A stretch of 64,000 bases of DNA from Streptococcus ruminantium (lineage in GTDB: Bacteria > Bacillota > Bacilli > Lactobacillales > Streptococcaceae). The stretch covers positions 880,501 through 944,500 of the forward strand of contig NZ_AP018400.1 of NCBI RefSeq assembly GCF_003609975.1, in the 5' to 3' direction. Below, piece by piece: positions 62,408-64,000 of this stretch. The translations under genes and the position numbers were made by a program. Positions within the stretch are counted from its first letter, which is position 1. Each line of letters begins with the position of its first letter. Below the pieces are notes generated by a model. It made no database searches and was not told the DNA's origin. It saw nothing but the letters and a program-made list of their open reading frames with translations.

Positions 62408-64000
62408 CAAGAGAGCAACAGAAGGTCAAGGTTGCCCGTAAAACCTTTCAGAGTAGTTTAAAGGCTAGTCGTATCCATTACCGTAGGGAGAAGAAGGGGT
62501 TAAAACGCTCACTTCCTAAACGACGCTTTATCATGCGCCGAGCTGAGAAAGCTGAAACAAGGGAACAACGTCAGACACTGAAGCAAAACTATCAGGAGGA
62601 AAAAGACCTAGCGACAGATACCTTTAAGGAAGCGATTGCCTATGTGTCACCCAGATGGCTAAAGCGTAAGGAAATTAAGAAGTATCGGCTTCCTCAAGCC
62701 AGACAGCGTCTAGCAGTTGCCAGAAAACACTTGGCTGAAGTCAAGATAGCAGAAAAAGAGGAGGAAGCTACTTCTAAGTTTACTTATCAGAAAGAGTCAA
62801 GAGAACCGAAAACATCACGTTTTCATTTTCAGAAAGAGAAATCTCTTGACCGCCTTCAGGCAGAAAAAGAGGTTAAATCAGCTAAACGTGACGTGAAGCA
62901 ACTGAAAAGAGCCCATCAGGCCAAGAAACCCTCAACCAAGGTCAAACGAGGGCTACGCTATGTTGCTTCGGAATCACTGGATGTCGTTGCTCAAGATGAT
63001 GACTTAGAGGGTATTCGAACTGTCAAGGATTTGAGCATTAAAAGCAGACGTTACGGAAGATTTACTTATCAGTCAGGAAAACTGCTGGTGAATAGTGGAC
63101 AGACTGGTGTGCGTTTCACAAAGGCAAAAATCTCCCATGGCAATGAACGGTACCAGAACTTCAAAAAGGGGAAAGGCTTTACTCGTGAGAAGTCTCTAAA
63201 GCCCAAAAGACACTACCACACCTTCCTCAAACAAGCTAGGAAAAACAGTGTGTCAGGACTAAAGGGGCTTGTTCAAGCGATTAAGAGTAGCTTGACCTTC
63301 TTTTCAACGATTGTTTTCAATCCCATGACTTGGGTGGTGTCAGGTCTTCTGATGATGAGTTTTGTCATAGGAATTTCAGGAATCACTCTCATTCAACAGG
63401 ACGAGAGTGAACTGACCAAAGCCTATACGCACATGACGTGGGAAGATGCGGAAAATACTAGAACTAACGCCACTGGTATTACCTACTACACGAAGATCGA
63501 TGAGGTCATGGCCTTTATGAACCTTAAGTATCAGGACTATGCTTTAGAAGAAGTCATGGAAGAGGGGAATGAGACCTATCAAGCCTATCTCAGTCAGCTT
63601 TGGCAGGACTTAAACGGTGGAGAGTCTTTGAAAGCCATACTTGAGTTGACCAAAGAGCCTACCTACAAACTCTCTGATGACGATAGGGAAGATTTAAAGG
63701 AATTAAGTGAAGAAGGCACCTATCTTGCCCTCCAAGAATTAGATAACCCCTTTCAAGGTCAGACTGAAAATGATACGCTTACCATGACGGTTCGCTATGG
63801 CTATGAGGTGATTGATGAGAAGCCAACGCTTCATCACCATATCATTCTAGAAGCTAAAGAAAATCAAGTGATTGTAGCTCCCATGGATGGTAAGGTTTCC
63901 CTAGATGGAGAGAATATTCTGACGTCAGGTAAGGGACTAAATAAGTCTCAACTGACCTTGTTTAATGTCCATATAGGTCGAGTGACAGACGGTCAGAAAG
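62404..64000 (+). CDS. ICE peptidoglycan-hydrolase-like transfer protein (N-terminal part)
   Basis: Open from ATG 62404 to the window end, 532 codons seen; overlaps the VirB4 stop (ATGA). Residues 1-290 are very basic and coiled-coil-like (ARKTFQSSLKASRIHYRREK; QLKRAHQAKKPSTKVKRGLR), then one membrane span (about 305-330, WVVSGLLMMSFVIGISGITL). The outside part has a repeat-like acidic region and starts an M23-like fold (IVAPMDGKVSLDGENI). This fits the VirB1-type cell-wall hydrolase of rplL ICEs, usually ended by a CHAP domain, which would be beyond the window. Confidence 0.75.
   Translation, partial: MTREQQKVKVARKTFQSSLKASRIHYRREKKGLKRSLPKRRFIMRRAEKAETREQRQTLKQNYQEEKDLATDTFKEAIAYVSPRWLKRKEIKKYRLPQARQRLAVARKHLAEVKIAEKEEEATSKFTYQKESREPKTSRFHFQKEKSLDRLQAEKEVKSAKRDVKQLKRAHQAKKPSTKVKRGLRYVASESLDVVAQDDDLEGIRTVKDLSIKSRRYGRFTYQSGKLLVNSGQTGVRFTKAKISHGNERYQNFKKGKGFTREKSLKPKRHYHTFLKQARKNSVSGLKGLVQAIKSSLTFFSTIVFNPMTWVVSGLLMMSFVIGISGITLIQQDESELTKAYTHMTWEDAENTRTNATGITYYTKIDEVMAFMNLKYQDYALEEVMEEGNETYQAYLSQLWQDLNGGESLKAILELTKEPTYKLSDDDREDLKELSEEGTYLALQELDNPFQGQTENDTLTMTVRYGYEVIDEKPTLHHHIILEAKENQVIVAPMDGKVSLDGENILTSGKGLNKSQLTLFNVHIGRVTDGQK

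Overview
The window reads as a chromosomal segment of a low-GC Firmicute of the genus Streptococcus, most probably Streptococcus suis or a close relative. This rests on gene content and order (inference): a glgCDAB operon, a CpsY/MtaR-type LysR regulator beside pyrK-pyrD, a surface 5'-nucleotidase with a sortase tail, and an ICE of the ICESa2603 kind inserted at the 3' end of rplL. No database search was possible.

Region 1 (1-12136) is most of an operon for a choline-degrading, glycyl-radical bacterial microcompartment (GRM type). It holds choline trimethylamine-lyase CutC and its radical-SAM activase CutD. The acetaldehyde made by CutC would go to an acylating aldehyde dehydrogenase, then PduL (acetyl-CoA to acetyl-phosphate), or to an alcohol dehydrogenase. 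Shell proteins are a EutS/PduU-type BMC, a EutN pentamer, a long BMC protein and three tandem, almost identical BMC-H proteins. EutP-, EutT-, EutJ- and EutQ-like accessory proteins complete the set. The operon enters from the left, so its promoter is not visible. A pyruvate:ferredoxin/flavodoxin oxidoreductase follows (12205-15834), then an amino-acid-binding lipoprotein.

Region 2 (17-34 kb) is housekeeping: the glycogen operon glgC-glgD-glgA-glgB (minus strand, with a CcpA-type cre site over the promoter), a decayed gene behind a short leader-peptide/hairpin, a LysR regulator, pyrimidine genes pyrK-pyrD, pyrF, pyrE and pyrC with two PyrR-type attenuators, a glycosyltransferase, ung, and the LPNTS-anchored 5'-nucleotidase.

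Region 3 (34.3-42.3 kb) is a bacteriocin island. It has a response regulator and HPK10 histidine kinase of the Blp/Sil/Com type and, on the opposite strand just behind the kinase, a 41-codon gene for a double-glycine pheromone precursor. A class II bacteriocin with an immunity gene, decayed copies of a second bacteriocin pair, and a decayed older response regulator are also present. Three promoters carry 11-bp direct repeats at exactly 21-bp spacing, about 30 bp upstream of the -10 box, which defines a small pheromone regulon. Next to it lies a separate lactococcin-972-type bacteriocin with its DUF1430 membrane protein and ABC ATPase. No peptidase-containing exporter for the double-glycine peptides is in the window.

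Region 4 (42.5-51.8 kb) is core genome: rbgA, rnhB, a YdcF-like membrane protein, hemolysin III/TrhA, DUF1836, maa, dprA, topA, then rplJ-rplL with an L10 leader.

Region 5 (51757-64000) is the left part of an integrative conjugative element: the att core overlapping the rplL stop, a replication initiator, a C5 methyltransferase, small accessory genes and a type IV secretion module (DUF3801, VirD4, pilin-like, VirB6, VirB3/PrgI, VirB4, peptidoglycan-hydrolase-like). The replication initiator has an in-frame stop at codon 10, and the VirB4 ATPase has an apparent one-base deletion. The element may therefore be decaying, or these are assembly errors.
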